From NCBI GenBank assembly GCA_943371425.1, contig CALRUR010000005.1, forward strand, positions 62,001 through 126,000: DNA of 64,000 bases. The letters run 5' to 3'. Made by a program: the position numbers and the translations under genes. The DNA comes from CAJBVG01 sp943371425. GTDB lineage: Bacteria > Bacteroidota > Bacteroidia > Sphingobacteriales > Sphingobacteriaceae. Shown one piece after another: positions 53,205 to 61,540 of this stretch. Position 1 is the first letter of the stretch. The number at the start of each line of letters is the position of its first letter. Below the pieces are notes generated by a model, which was given only the letters and a program-made list of their open reading frames with translations, was not told the origin of the DNA and made no database searches.

Positions 53205-54434
53205 ATGCATATGTTATTCTCTCTCAATCCAAGAACTATTCTAGTAGTTACTTTTTTAATTGTAACGAATTTTGTTCAAGCTCAGAACGTAGCGATCAAT
53301 ACTACTGGTACATCACCAAATTCATCTGCAGGTTTAGATGTTAGTTTTACAGACAAAGGTTTACTAATTCCAAGGCTTGCATTAACGGCAACCAATGCTG
53401 CTGGCCCGGTTACAAGTCCGGCTACAAGTTTATTAGTATACAATACAGCTACCGCTGGCACAGCACCTACAAATGTAACACCTGGGTATTATTTCTGGAC
53501 AGGTACGGACTGGTCGCGTTTATCAAACGGAACGCAAGGGTCATGGGATTTACAAGGTAATGGGGGAACCTCTGCCACCAATAATTTTATAGGAACTACA
53601 GATGCAAACGATTTAGTTTTTAAGGCTAATAATACAGAACGCATGAGAATTGAAAATTCTAGTGGTGATTTAAAAATAGGATCAGCTACAACCGGTACCT
53701 TAAAAGCTACTCAAGAGTTGGTTTTGCGCCAAGATGGTGATACCTATGGTCCTAGTATTTTACGATTAAGAAATAGAAACGGAGAGAACGGCGCAATTTT
53801 TGAAACCACCGATCCATCTATAACCTTGGTAGATTTTATTTTCAAAACCAATATTTCTCAAAGTAATATACGCATGGAAGGCAGGGTAGGAAGTACTTAT
53901 ACCGGTGCTGCTCCAGAATGGCAATTTGGATCTGCAGGTAATCCTACATTCGTAACCAACGATGCGGGCACTTATACATTTGTACGAAGAGGAAGGTTTG
54001 GAGTGGGCATAGCACAACCAAGTGCATTAATACATTTAAATGCAGGTACTGCTAGCGCTAGTACCGCACCTCTAAAATTTACATCGGGCACTAATTTAAC
54101 TACACCAGAAAATGGAGCCGTTGAATACGACGGTACAAATTATTTTGCCACCTCAGGAAGTGTAAGATATACTTTAGCAAAAACATTAATTGGTTCTGCA
54201 ACCTTAGATTTTGCAAGTACCACAACAAGAACTTCGCGTGATTTAACAATTACTGTAACAGGTGCAACTACCAATGATTTTGCAATTGTAAATCCTGGTA
54301 CCAATAATGCTAATACAACTTATACAGCATGGGTTTCTGCAGCAAATACAGTTACCGTTCGATTTAATAATTATTCTGGTGGAACCATCGACCCAGCTTC
54401 GGCAACCTTTAGGGTAACGGTGTTGAAATACTAA
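53205..54434 (+). CDS. Exported repeat-rich protein of unknown function
   Basis: About 410 residues, starting at MHMLFSLNPRTILVVTF with the signal peptide ending FVQAQ. The N-terminal part (NVAINTTGTSPNSSAGLDVSFTDKGLLIPRLALTATN and YNTATAGTAPTNVTPGYYFWTGTDWSRL) is a common module in large exported Bacteroidota proteins. The middle is Gly/Ser/Thr-rich with no cysteines, and the end is a beta-rich FN-like segment (DPASATFRVTVLKY). I see no T9SS sorting domain. The exact start is uncertain (53175, 53205 or 53211). A hairpin array follows. Confidence 0.62.
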   Translation: MHMLFSLNPRTILVVTFLIVTNFVQAQNVAINTTGTSPNSSAGLDVSFTDKGLLIPRLALTATNAAGPVTSPATSLLVYNTATAGTAPTNVTPGYYFWTGTDWSRLSNGTQGSWDLQGNGGTSATNNFIGTTDANDLVFKANNTERMRIENSSGDLKIGSATTGTLKATQELVLRQDGDTYGPSILRLRNRNGENGAIFETTDPSITLVDFIFKTNISQSNIRMEGRVGSTYTGAAPEWQFGSAGNPTFVTNDAGTYTFVRRGRFGVGIAQPSALIHLNAGTASASTAPLKFTSGTNLTTPENGAVEYDGTNYFATSGSVRYTLAKTLIGSATLDFASTTTRTSRDLTITVTGATTNDFAIVNPGTNNANTTYTAWVSAANTVTVRFNNYSGGTIDPASATFRVTVLKY

Positions 54435-54437
54435 TTG

Positions 54438-54524
54438 AATTACGAATTATGAATTATGAATTATGAGGTATGAGATAGGCATAGCAGTTGCTTTATCTCA
54501 TACCTCATACCTCACACCTCATAC
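54438..54524. repeat. Inverted heptad array forming a 16-bp perfect hairpin between convergent genes
   Basis: Units AATTACG and AATTATG (three times), then AGGTATG and AGATAGG on the left; CTCATAC, CTCATAC, CTCACAC and CTCATAC on the right (54497-54524). 54462-54477 is the exact reverse complement of 54494-54509, with a 16-base loop. A TTTTT tract follows the right units. It probably terminates both the exported-protein gene and arsM. The arsM stop (54519-54521) lies in it. Confidence 0.88.
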
Positions 54525-55325
54525 TTTTTCTGCATAAACCGTTATGCTAAATATTCCTATTTCCGAATTTTTATATTCAGCAATTTGATTCGCGTTTAAA
54601 TATTTTGATAAAATATCATCGGGAATGGTAATCACTTTTTCTTTTTGTATTTGAATGTTTTTGAATCCTGTTGTTTCAATAGTTTTTAAGTAATCTGATT
54701 TTTGGATTGCACCAGATACGCAGCCAGCATACATTTCTGCTGCTTCCCTAATTTCTGAAGGTAAAGTACCAATCAATACAATATCAGATATACTGAAATG
54801 CCCATTTGGTTTTAATACACGATAAATTTCTGACAATACTTTGTCTTTATTCGGAACTAAATTTAGCACACAATTACTAACCACTACATCGGCATAATTA
54901 TCTTTCAAAGGAATGTCATCAATATCGGCATGAATGAAATTCACATTGCTGAAATTTAATTTCAATGCATTCTCTCTTGCTTTTGTAATCATGGCTTCCG
55001 TAAAATCTATCCCAATTACTTTGCCTTCTTCTCCAACAGCCTCGCGTGCAACAAAACAATCGTTACCAGCACCCGAACCTAAATCGATTACGGTATCACC
55101 TTGTTTCATTTTTGCAAACTCAGTAGGTAGTCCGCAGCCTAAACCTAAATCTGCTTCCGGATTATATCCCTCTACTTTTGTATAATCATCTGTCATAATG
55201 TTATACACCTTGGTTGAACAACCACCCGCACCACAACATGATGCTTTGTTATCTTCTGTTGATTGTAATGCAATCTCCGCATATTTTTCTTTTACAATCG
55301 ATTTTAAGTCTTTTTCTGTTTTCAT
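54519..55325 (-). CDS. arsM: Arsenite S-adenosylmethionine methyltransferase
   Basis: A 268-residue cytoplasmic SAM methyltransferase that methylates As(III). The SAM motif is VIDLGSGAGNDCFVAREAVG. The thiol ligands of ArsM are visible as Cys in VVSNCVLNL and in YAGCVSGA, and there is an N-terminal ASCCGAGGCS cluster. It lies downstream of arsR on the same strand with 144 bp between, filled by two arrays, so co-transcription is possible. Confidence 0.85.
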   Translation of the reverse strand: MKTEKDLKSIVKEKYAEIALQSTEDNKASCCGAGGCSTKVYNIMTDDYTKVEGYNPEADLGLGCGLPTEFAKMKQGDTVIDLGSGAGNDCFVAREAVGEEGKVIGIDFTEAMITKARENALKLNFSNVNFIHADIDDIPLKDNYADVVVSNCVLNLVPNKDKVLSEIYRVLKPNGHFSISDIVLIGTLPSEIREAAEMYAGCVSGAIQKSDYLKTIETTGFKNIQIQKEKVITIPDDILSKYLNANQIAEYKNSEIGIFSITVYAEKV

Positions 55326-55356
55326 TTCTTTATTAATTATTTAATTTGCTATTATG

Positions 55357-55420
55357 TTAATGGGTTATTAGGTTAATGTGTTTTTAGGTTATTAGGTTAA
55401 TGGGTTATTAGTTTATTAAA
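55357..55420. repeat. Octad word array, core TTATTAGG / TTAATGGG
   Basis: Eight 8-bp units without slip: TTAATGGG, TTATTAGG, TTAATGTG, TTTTTAGG, TTATTAGG, TTAATGGG, TTATTAGT, TTATTAAA. It uses the same word family as 1603 and 7406. Confidence 0.9.
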
Positions 55421-55431
55421 AGATAATTTAG

Positions 55432-55466
55432 CTTTACTCGCTACTCAATACTCGCTACTCAATACT
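55432..55466. repeat. Heptad word array, core TACT
   Basis: Units CTTTACT, CGCTACT, CAATACT, CGCTACT, CAATACT at 7 bp, ending four bases before the arsR stop codon position (55470). Confidence 0.85.
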
Positions 55467-55469
55467 CAT

Positions 55470-55802
55470 TCAGCAACACCTCTGCTTACCCTCATTTATA
55501 TTCTCCACAAAACCACTTAGGAAGTTTTCCAATTTTTTAAAATTTTCCCAGTTAATGCAGTAACAAGATTTCGCTCCGTCGATAGTGCCTTTTACCAGCC
55601 CTGCTTTTTTTAATTCTATTAAATGTTGAGAAACGGTAGCTTGTGCTAAGGGTAAAATCTCCACAATCTCGCCACAAATGCAGGTGTTTTTCTCTGCTAA
55701 TATTTTTAAAATTTTTATTCGCGCAGGATGTGCTAAACTTTTAGCCATCTCAGACAAGAGGATATCCTCTTCTTCAAATAATTCTTTTTTGTTTAGTGCC
55801 AT
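55470..55802 (-). CDS. arsR: ArsR-family metalloregulator
   Basis: A 110-residue winged-helix repressor. I start at MALNKKELFEEEDILL; a longer frame reads through the promoter. The sensor-like cysteines are in KNTCICGEI, with SCYC and a terminal RCC. The DNA helix is PLAQATVSQHLIELKKAGLVKG. Neighbouring arsM and these cysteines suggest As(III) sensing, though which cysteines bind is inference. Its own promoter at 55809-55843 carries a dyad around the -7 element, consistent with autorepression. The mRNA leader would be very short. Confidence 0.88.
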   Translation of the reverse strand: MALNKKELFEEEDILLSEMAKSLAHPARIKILKILAEKNTCICGEIVEILPLAQATVSQHLIELKKAGLVKGTIDGAKSCYCINWENFKKLENFLSGFVENINEGKQRCC

Positions 55803-55808
55803 AATGTA

Positions 55809-55843
55809 TATCGCAAATATACGATAAGTTTTCAAATTACCAA
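55809..55843 (-). promoter_or_regulatory. arsR promoter with operator dyad enclosing the -7 element
   Basis: On the minus strand a TTG (complement of 55841-55843), a 19-base spacer, and TATATTTG (complement of 55814-55821) form a consensus promoter. TATCG (55809-55813) and CGATA (55822-55826) are inverted half-sites that exactly bracket the -7 element. The ATG is 7 bases away. Confidence 0.7.
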
Positions 55844-55942
55844 AAATTATTTTAGTTCACTTTCCTTGTTTTTGGGGAAAATCTGCCTCTTTGTCGTAGG
55901 AATTTCGTATTCTTGCATTGAAAAACATTATGCTCTCTCATT

Positions 55943-58900
55943 ATGTATAAACATCTAGTAACCAAATTGTTGGCCGTAGCAGCTATTTTAGTATGCTCAT
56001 TCCAATTAAATGCACAAACAATTGCAAATTATTCTGTATCAAGAACCACGGGTAATAGCTATACTTCTATAGCTGGAACAGGTAATTCATTCGCTGCATG
56101 GCGAAATAATTCCAACCAATATACCCAAGATGATAACCGTAGTGCTGCGGTGGATATAGGGTTTGATTTTTGGTATTTGGGTGTTCGTTATACACAGTTC
56201 AGTGTATGTACAAATGGTTACATGGATTTTTCTAGCAGCACATCTGATGGTAATTCTAGTGGTGCATTTGGATATGACAATGCTCGATTTACGAATACAA
56301 CACCAACTGCTTTGGCTGTTGCACCAATGTATGATGACCTTACCGCACAAGGTGGTTCGGAAGCTTTAGGAAACAGTTTGAAATATTTAACAACTGGTAG
56401 TGCTCCAAATCGTGTTTTAACAGTAGAGTGGATTAATATCGCGGTATATAATAATGTTACACCTAGTTTAAATTTTCAAGTGAAAATTTATGAATCAACA
56501 GGAATTATAGAATTCGTTTATGGTACAATGACTGCCGGTAACGCAAGTTATTCTTATACATGTGGTATAAATGGATCAACCATTTCGAATCCTCCAACAA
56601 CTGCGCAATTATTAACTCAACAAACAGTTAATACTGCAACTTTTTCCAATGCGGTAAAAAATAACTTAACTACAGTTCCTCAATCAAATTCAACCATAAC
56701 GTTTACACCTGTAAATCATACCGGAACTATTAATACAAATTTAAGTTTTACAAGCATCACCTCTTCTGGCATGACAGTGAACTACAACAATTGGTGTACC
56801 AATGAAATTGGCTACGCAATTTATAGTTCAACAGATAATTCTAATTTCACTTTTGTAATTCAACAAGCTGCAAATACTACTTCGTATGCAGCAACTGGTT
56901 TAACTCCAAATACTCAATATTATTGGAGAGTATATGCAGTTACAGAAGGTAAGGTAAGTACAGAGGCAAGTGGTAATGCTACTACAAGTGCTGCAGGTAA
57001 TAAAGTTTCAACTGGTAATGGCAGTTGGGGTACAAATGGAACATGGTCGCCTAGCGGTGTGCCTACCGCAACCGATAATGTTACTATTCTTAATGGTCAT
57101 ACAGTTACTATTAATACCAACGCCTCTTGTAATAATTTAACAGTAGGAGAAGGAACATCAGGTATATTAAGATTAGGAAACAGTACAACCGGGAGATCGT
57201 TCACTATTAATGGAAATGTACAAGTAAATAACGGGGCAACTTTTATTGCTGGTACTAGTAATGCTACACATACCGCTACTATCGATGGAAACATTACTAA
57301 CAACGGCACTTTCGATTTTAGACCAACAGCATCTCGTGTAATTAATCTTACTATTAATGGCAGCAATAGTTTAAATGTATCTGGAACCGGTGGTACAACT
57401 CGATTCAATAATTTAACTATTAACATGAACGGTACTGCCGATAATGTGTTAAATCTGTCGACCACCAATTTAAGTTTAGAAAATAATTCTATTACACTCA
57501 ACAGTGGAACTGTAAAGTTTAATTCTAATTATACATTAAACTTAACGGTTGCATCAGGAAATTTAACTTTACCAGTAAGTTCTGGAGTATACTTAAATAA
57601 TCCGAATGTAACCCTAAACTTTAACGGAAACTTAGTGCTTGCAGGTAACTTAACAATTGATGCAGGTACAGTAAACATTGGAGATGCAGCAGATGAATAC
57701 CTTGAGTCAAACGGTGGTATTGTGGATATTAAAGGTGGTGCTTTAAATGTAGCAAGCCGATATTTCTCAACCAATATAAATACCTTAAGTAACTTTAGTA
57801 TTTCGGGTGGTACATTTACCATCCCAACAATTGGTTCTTCTAATACAAGTTTTTATCCTTTTAATATAAATGCAACAGGTTCAACTTTTAATGTTACAGG
57901 TGGAACCATAGTAATTCAACAAGAAGGTGGTGATGGTAGCAATGATTATGGAATGTATCTTGATGGTTTAAGTGCGAATGTTATAAGCGGTGGTACTATT
58001 CAGTTTGGAAATAATTCAACGCCAGCTTCGCAGATATTTAAAGTATTTAGTACCTCCGAATTCCCTAATTTTACTATCGATAATGAAAACACTACGGTGA
58101 GTTTATTGAGTCCAATAACCATTGACAACAATTTATTAATAACTGCTGGAACATTAATAGCCAATGGGAATAACATCAACTTATACGGCAATTGGACAAG
58201 CACTGGTACACACACACCAGGAGCAAATACCACTTCATTTTTAGGCACAGGCAATCAAACAATTACTAATGCAAGTACCGAAAATTTTAATGATATGGTA
58301 ATAGATAAACCAAGTGGAAACTTACTTTTAGCTGGGAGTGTAAATGCTAATAACGTAACCTTAACAAATGGTCATTTGCAAATTAATTCCAATACACTTA
58401 GTTTGTCAAATTTAAGTTCTGGTGCCAGTAAATTAATTGGTTCTAATACCTCAAACTTAACGATAAATGGTACTGGAGATTTCGGAACCTTAAATTTATT
58501 AAATACATCCACTGCTACTAAAACATTAAACGATTTTACAATTAACAGAACTAGTGGAGGCACAGTAACCATTGGCTCCGATAGTTTACGAATTAAAAAT
58601 ACACTTGATATTCAAAACGGAACACTAAATACTTCTAACCGATTAATTTTAGTTTCTGATGCAAGTAATACCGCACGTATTGCGAGTTTAATTAATGGCG
58701 ATATTTCTGGAAATGTAATTGCACAACGTTTCATTCCGGGTGGTGCAAACAAAAGACAATGGAGATACTTAGCATCGCCGGTAAATGTGGGCGGGTCTAT
58801 TTCTATCGCTCAATTTAAAGACAATATTTTTATAACCGGTCCGGGCGGTGTAGCAAATGGGTTCGACGCTAGTCCGAACAATTCTATTTCGTTTAGAACT

Positions 58901-60136
58901 TACTTGGAAAGTAAAGTAGGGCATGTTGATTCTGGTTGGGTTACTCCTGCTAATGCTAGTGTAACGTTTGCAACAGGTACTGGTATTTCGGTATTTGTGC
59001 GTGGCAGTAGAAATTTAGCCAATCCATTTTTAAATTGGACAGTTCCAGATAATGTAACCATTGATTTAATTGGTACTGTAAATAAAGGAGACATCAATCT
59101 TAATTTAAGTTATACCAACAACGGAGTAGCTAATGCGGATGGTATGAATTTAGTCGCTAACCCATATCCATCGCAAATAGATTTTCTTGCATCTAATGGA
59201 ATTACAAAAACCAATGTTAGCAATTACTACACTGTTTACAATCCTATCTTAAGAGTATATGGAATTTTTGATGGTAATTTAAATCAAGGCACTAATAACA
59301 TCACTCGTTATATCTCATCTGGTCAGTCGTTCTTTATTAAAGCTACGGCGCCTGGAGCTTCGATACAGTTTACTGAGCAAGTGAAAGTGCCAAATGCTCC
59401 TATTAACTTTTTCAGAACTACTGCAAATCCAAATATCTTGAGCTTAGTGTTGGAGAAAGATTCTACAACTTCTGATGAATTAATTATTGCGTTTAAAGAG
59501 AACTCTAATACCGACGATTCTGATGTTTCTGATATTCCAAAATTGTTCAATGAGAATTTGAATTTCTATTCTAAATCATCTAATAATACAAACCTTGCCA
59601 TTAACCAATATCCATTACCAGGCTTGGCTGATACAATTAATTTAAGTGTGTTTTCTTATAACGAAGGAACACCATTGCTAGGAGACTATACAATATTATT
59701 TAACAATATAGCTTCCATTCAATCCGACATAAATTTATACTTAGCCGATTTTTATTTGAACAAAATTATAAATCTTAGAAATCATACAAAGTATCAATTT
59801 AGTATCGATGCAGATATTAATTCGATGGGTAATAATCGCTTTAAATTATTATGTGGCGATTTAAATTTGAGTACAAATTCAATGGCAGCAACGGAAATTA
59901 TTTTGTATCCAAATCCGGCTTCAAATTTCGTAAACATTTTGTTTGCGAATAATGCCACTAATGAATCTTGTAAAATTGAATTAATAGATCAATTGGGTCG
60001 AAAAGTATTTCTAAAAGAAGCCAATATTGAAAATGCAAAAGTAAACATTGATTTATCTGCATTAACTTCAGGCTTGTACATTGTAAATGTTTATAGTAAT
60101 TCGGGCAATTGGACAACTAAATTTATGAAACAATAA
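55943..60136 (+). CDS. T9SS-secreted adhesin with FN3 and parallel beta-helix repeats
   Basis: A 1397-residue exported protein. Signal peptide MYKHLVTKLLAVAAILVCSFQLNAQ; an FN3-like module around residues 265-350 (TGLTPNTQYYWRVYAV); then a long Asn/Ser/Thr/Gly-rich beta-helix region (about 355-930) with repeats such as GNWTSTGTHTPGANT and TSATKTL; then a C-terminal type-A T9SS sorting domain (ILYPNPASNFVNI...YIVNVYSNSGNWTTKFMKQ). It is probably anchored to or released from the surface. It is divergent from arsR with 140 bp between. A TATTCTTG at 55908-55915 may be its -7 box. Confidence 0.87.
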   Translation: MYKHLVTKLLAVAAILVCSFQLNAQTIANYSVSRTTGNSYTSIAGTGNSFAAWRNNSNQYTQDDNRSAAVDIGFDFWYLGVRYTQFSVCTNGYMDFSSSTSDGNSSGAFGYDNARFTNTTPTALAVAPMYDDLTAQGGSEALGNSLKYLTTGSAPNRVLTVEWINIAVYNNVTPSLNFQVKIYESTGIIEFVYGTMTAGNASYSYTCGINGSTISNPPTTAQLLTQQTVNTATFSNAVKNNLTTVPQSNSTITFTPVNHTGTINTNLSFTSITSSGMTVNYNNWCTNEIGYAIYSSTDNSNFTFVIQQAANTTSYAATGLTPNTQYYWRVYAVTEGKVSTEASGNATTSAAGNKVSTGNGSWGTNGTWSPSGVPTATDNVTILNGHTVTINTNASCNNLTVGEGTSGILRLGNSTTGRSFTINGNVQVNNGATFIAGTSNATHTATIDGNITNNGTFDFRPTASRVINLTINGSNSLNVSGTGGTTRFNNLTINMNGTADNVLNLSTTNLSLENNSITLNSGTVKFNSNYTLNLTVASGNLTLPVSSGVYLNNPNVTLNFNGNLVLAGNLTIDAGTVNIGDAADEYLESNGGIVDIKGGALNVASRYFSTNINTLSNFSISGGTFTIPTIGSSNTSFYPFNINATGSTFNVTGGTIVIQQEGGDGSNDYGMYLDGLSANVISGGTIQFGNNSTPASQIFKVFSTSEFPNFTIDNENTTVSLLSPITIDNNLLITAGTLIANGNNINLYGNWTSTGTHTPGANTTSFLGTGNQTITNASTENFNDMVIDKPSGNLLLAGSVNANNVTLTNGHLQINSNTLSLSNLSSGASKLIGSNTSNLTINGTGDFGTLNLLNTSTATKTLNDFTINRTSGGTVTIGSDSLRIKNTLDIQNGTLNTSNRLILVSDASNTARIASLINGDISGNVIAQRFIPGGANKRQWRYLASPVNVGGSISIAQFKDNIFITGPGGVANGFDASPNNSISFRTYLESKVGHVDSGWVTPANASVTFATGTGISVFVRGSRNLANPFLNWTVPDNVTIDLIGTVNKGDINLNLSYTNNGVANADGMNLVANPYPSQIDFLASNGITKTNVSNYYTVYNPILRVYGIFDGNLNQGTNNITRYISSGQSFFIKATAPGASIQFTEQVKVPNAPINFFRTTANPNILSLVLEKDSTTSDELIIAFKENSNTDDSDVSDIPKLFNENLNFYSKSSNNTNLAINQYPLPGLADTINLSVFSYNEGTPLLGDYTILFNNIASIQSDINLYLADFYLNKIINLRNHTKYQFSIDADINSMGNNRFKLLCGDLNLSTNSMAATEIILYPNPASNFVNILFANNATNESCKIELIDQLGRKVFLKEANIENAKVNIDLSALTSGLYIVNVYSNSGNWTTKFMKQ

Positions 60137-60140
60137 TTTT

Positions 60141-60171
60141 TTGTATTATATCATTTGAAATAATACTTTAG
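60141..60171 (+). promoter_or_regulatory. Promoter before the ceramidase-like gene
   Basis: TTG (60141-60143) in a T run, a 20-base spacer, then TACTTTAG (60164-60171; one mismatch to TAnnTTTG). The ATG lies 5 bases later, so the transcript would be leaderless or nearly so. Confidence 0.5.
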
Positions 60172-60176
60172 TATTG

Positions 60177-60872
60177 ATGATTAGATTACAACTATTACCC
60201 GATGGTGGTCCTATTTATACCGAAACAGATGTTAATGCAACTATTGTAGAGCCATTTAATACCATTTCTGCAGTATTATTTATATTGATGTCTGTTTATT
60301 GGTACGGGCGTTTGAAAGGAAAATTTACCTTATACCCTTACCTTACTACTTCTTTAATATTACTAAGTATTGGTGGAGTAGGAGGTGTTATTTACCACGC
60401 ATTTAGGTATTCCTCTTATTTTTTATACATGGATTGGCTTCCTATAATGGTGTTATGTATAATGACGGCGATGTATTTCATGTATAAAGTATTAAACTCG
60501 TGGTTTTACTCCATTTTATATTTTTTTATAGTGTTGTTAGTTGACCGATTGGCTTGGGAGCTCATACCAGAGCACAATGGAAACCTTAGGGCAAATGTAA
60601 ATTATACGATATTAGGCATTGGTGTATTGTTCCCAACTGTATGGATGTTATACAAATCGAATTACCAATTTTGGTATTATGTGATGTTTGCTTTTCTTTC
60701 ATTTGCTATTGCATTGTTCTTTAGAATTAGCGACCAATGGGGTTTTTTAAGCACAGGAACACACTTTTTATGGCATACCTTTGGTGCATTGGCGGGCAAT
60801 TTTATGCTTTTGTATATTTATCAATATAATTTAAACGAATACAAAAAACTTGGAATTGCGAATGTTAATTAA
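60177..60872 (+). CDS. Ceramidase-like (CREST superfamily) integral membrane hydrolase
   Basis: A 231-residue protein with about seven membrane helices. Motifs run IGGVGGVIYHAFRYS (His), YMDWLPIMV (Asp) and HFLWHTFGALAGN (two His), the spacing seen in alkaline-ceramidase/CREST proteins that use Zn-dependent amide hydrolysis. Bacteroidota make sphingolipids, so a lipid amide is a fair guess, but it is not shown. I take ATG 60177; the TTG just before it belongs to the promoter region. The next gene follows by about 34 bp. Confidence 0.65.
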   Translation: MIRLQLLPDGGPIYTETDVNATIVEPFNTISAVLFILMSVYWYGRLKGKFTLYPYLTTSLILLSIGGVGGVIYHAFRYSSYFLYMDWLPIMVLCIMTAMYFMYKVLNSWFYSILYFFIVLLVDRLAWELIPEHNGNLRANVNYTILGIGVLFPTVWMLYKSNYQFWYYVMFAFLSFAIALFFRISDQWGFLSTGTHFLWHTFGALAGNFMLLYIYQYNLNEYKKLGIANVN

Positions 60873-60905
60873 TAATTCGTAGATTTGTGTGAAGCTGAAA
60901 ATCAA

Positions 60906-61478
60906 ATGTTTAAAAAGCTACTATATTTAATTTCACTCTCAGTAGGCATAAGTGCGTGTTGTACCAGTACAAATACATACGAAAGTTTTACGGATGAGCA
61001 GAAGCAATTATTGTACTATTTAAACGGACAATTAATAGTTTACGATATCAATAATGTTGATTCGCAAAGCTTACATGTAAGCGATCGATACATTGGTAAC
61101 TTACCGCCAGACGAAGTAGAGGAATCTAACTGCGATAGTTATTATCCAGCATTCGGAAGAGTTACCATTAAAGGCTTAGGCGATACTTCCATTAATTTTC
61201 AAATCTCCATAAAAAAAAGCAATAACGAAACGGGTATTGCGAAACGAGTTAAATGGATGGGCTACGATTTTAATTTAGAAGATACAACTAAAGTTTTTTT
61301 CCACGATTCTCTTTTCTTAAGAGGGACCTCAGAGTTTAACAATGTTTACGAAATTAACATTGTTGATACTACAAACACACGCAGTGATTTAATACACAGA
61401 GTATTTTTTAGTACCGATTATGGAATCATTCGCTTCGATCGCAAAGGTGGAAAAACCTACAGACTGAGAGTGAAATGA
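60906..61478 (+). CDS. Lipoprotein of unknown function
   Basis: 190 residues. The N-terminus MFKKLLYLISLSVGISAC is a lipoprotein signal with a lipobox (GISAC), and the next residue is also Cys. The mature part is hydrophilic with a long beta-rich body ending in FDRKGGKTYRLRVK. No known family is recognised. I use the ATG at the signal; a GTG at 60885 would add 7 residues before it. It is convergent with the receptor gene across a long hairpin array. Confidence 0.65.
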   Translation: MFKKLLYLISLSVGISACCTSTNTYESFTDEQKQLLYYLNGQLIVYDINNVDSQSLHVSDRYIGNLPPDEVEESNCDSYYPAFGRVTIKGLGDTSINFQISIKKSNNETGIAKRVKWMGYDFNLEDTTKVFFHDSLFLRGTSEFNNVYEINIVDTTNTRSDLIHRVFFSTDYGIIRFDRKGGKTYRLRVK

Positions 61479-61540
61479 ATTATGAATTATGAATGCTGAA
61501 TTATGAATGTCCGATTATTCATAATTCATCATTCATAATT
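61478..61540. repeat. Inverted heptad array forming a 24-bp hairpin between convergent genes
   Basis: 61485-61508 is the reverse complement of 61517-61540 except for one position, giving a 24-bp stem with an 8-base loop. Units are AATTATG, AATTATG, AATGCTG, AATTATG on the left and CATAATT, CATCATT, CATAATT on the right. It begins on the last base of one stop codon and ends on the outermost base of the other. Confidence 0.92.

Noticed and set aside
53205..54434. Phage tail-fibre gene
   Set aside because: The repeat style is similar, but there are no phage genes around it and it has a signal peptide.
57097..59550. Several Val/Leu/Pro-rich antisense frames within the adhesin gene
   Set aside because: They mirror the Asn/Thr-rich repeats on the coding strand and have no start signals or family features.
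763..61540. Word arrays as CRISPR arrays or ordinary microsatellites
   Set aside because: Units are 7-8 bp without spacers and there are no cas genes; tails vary between units, unlike slippage repeats.
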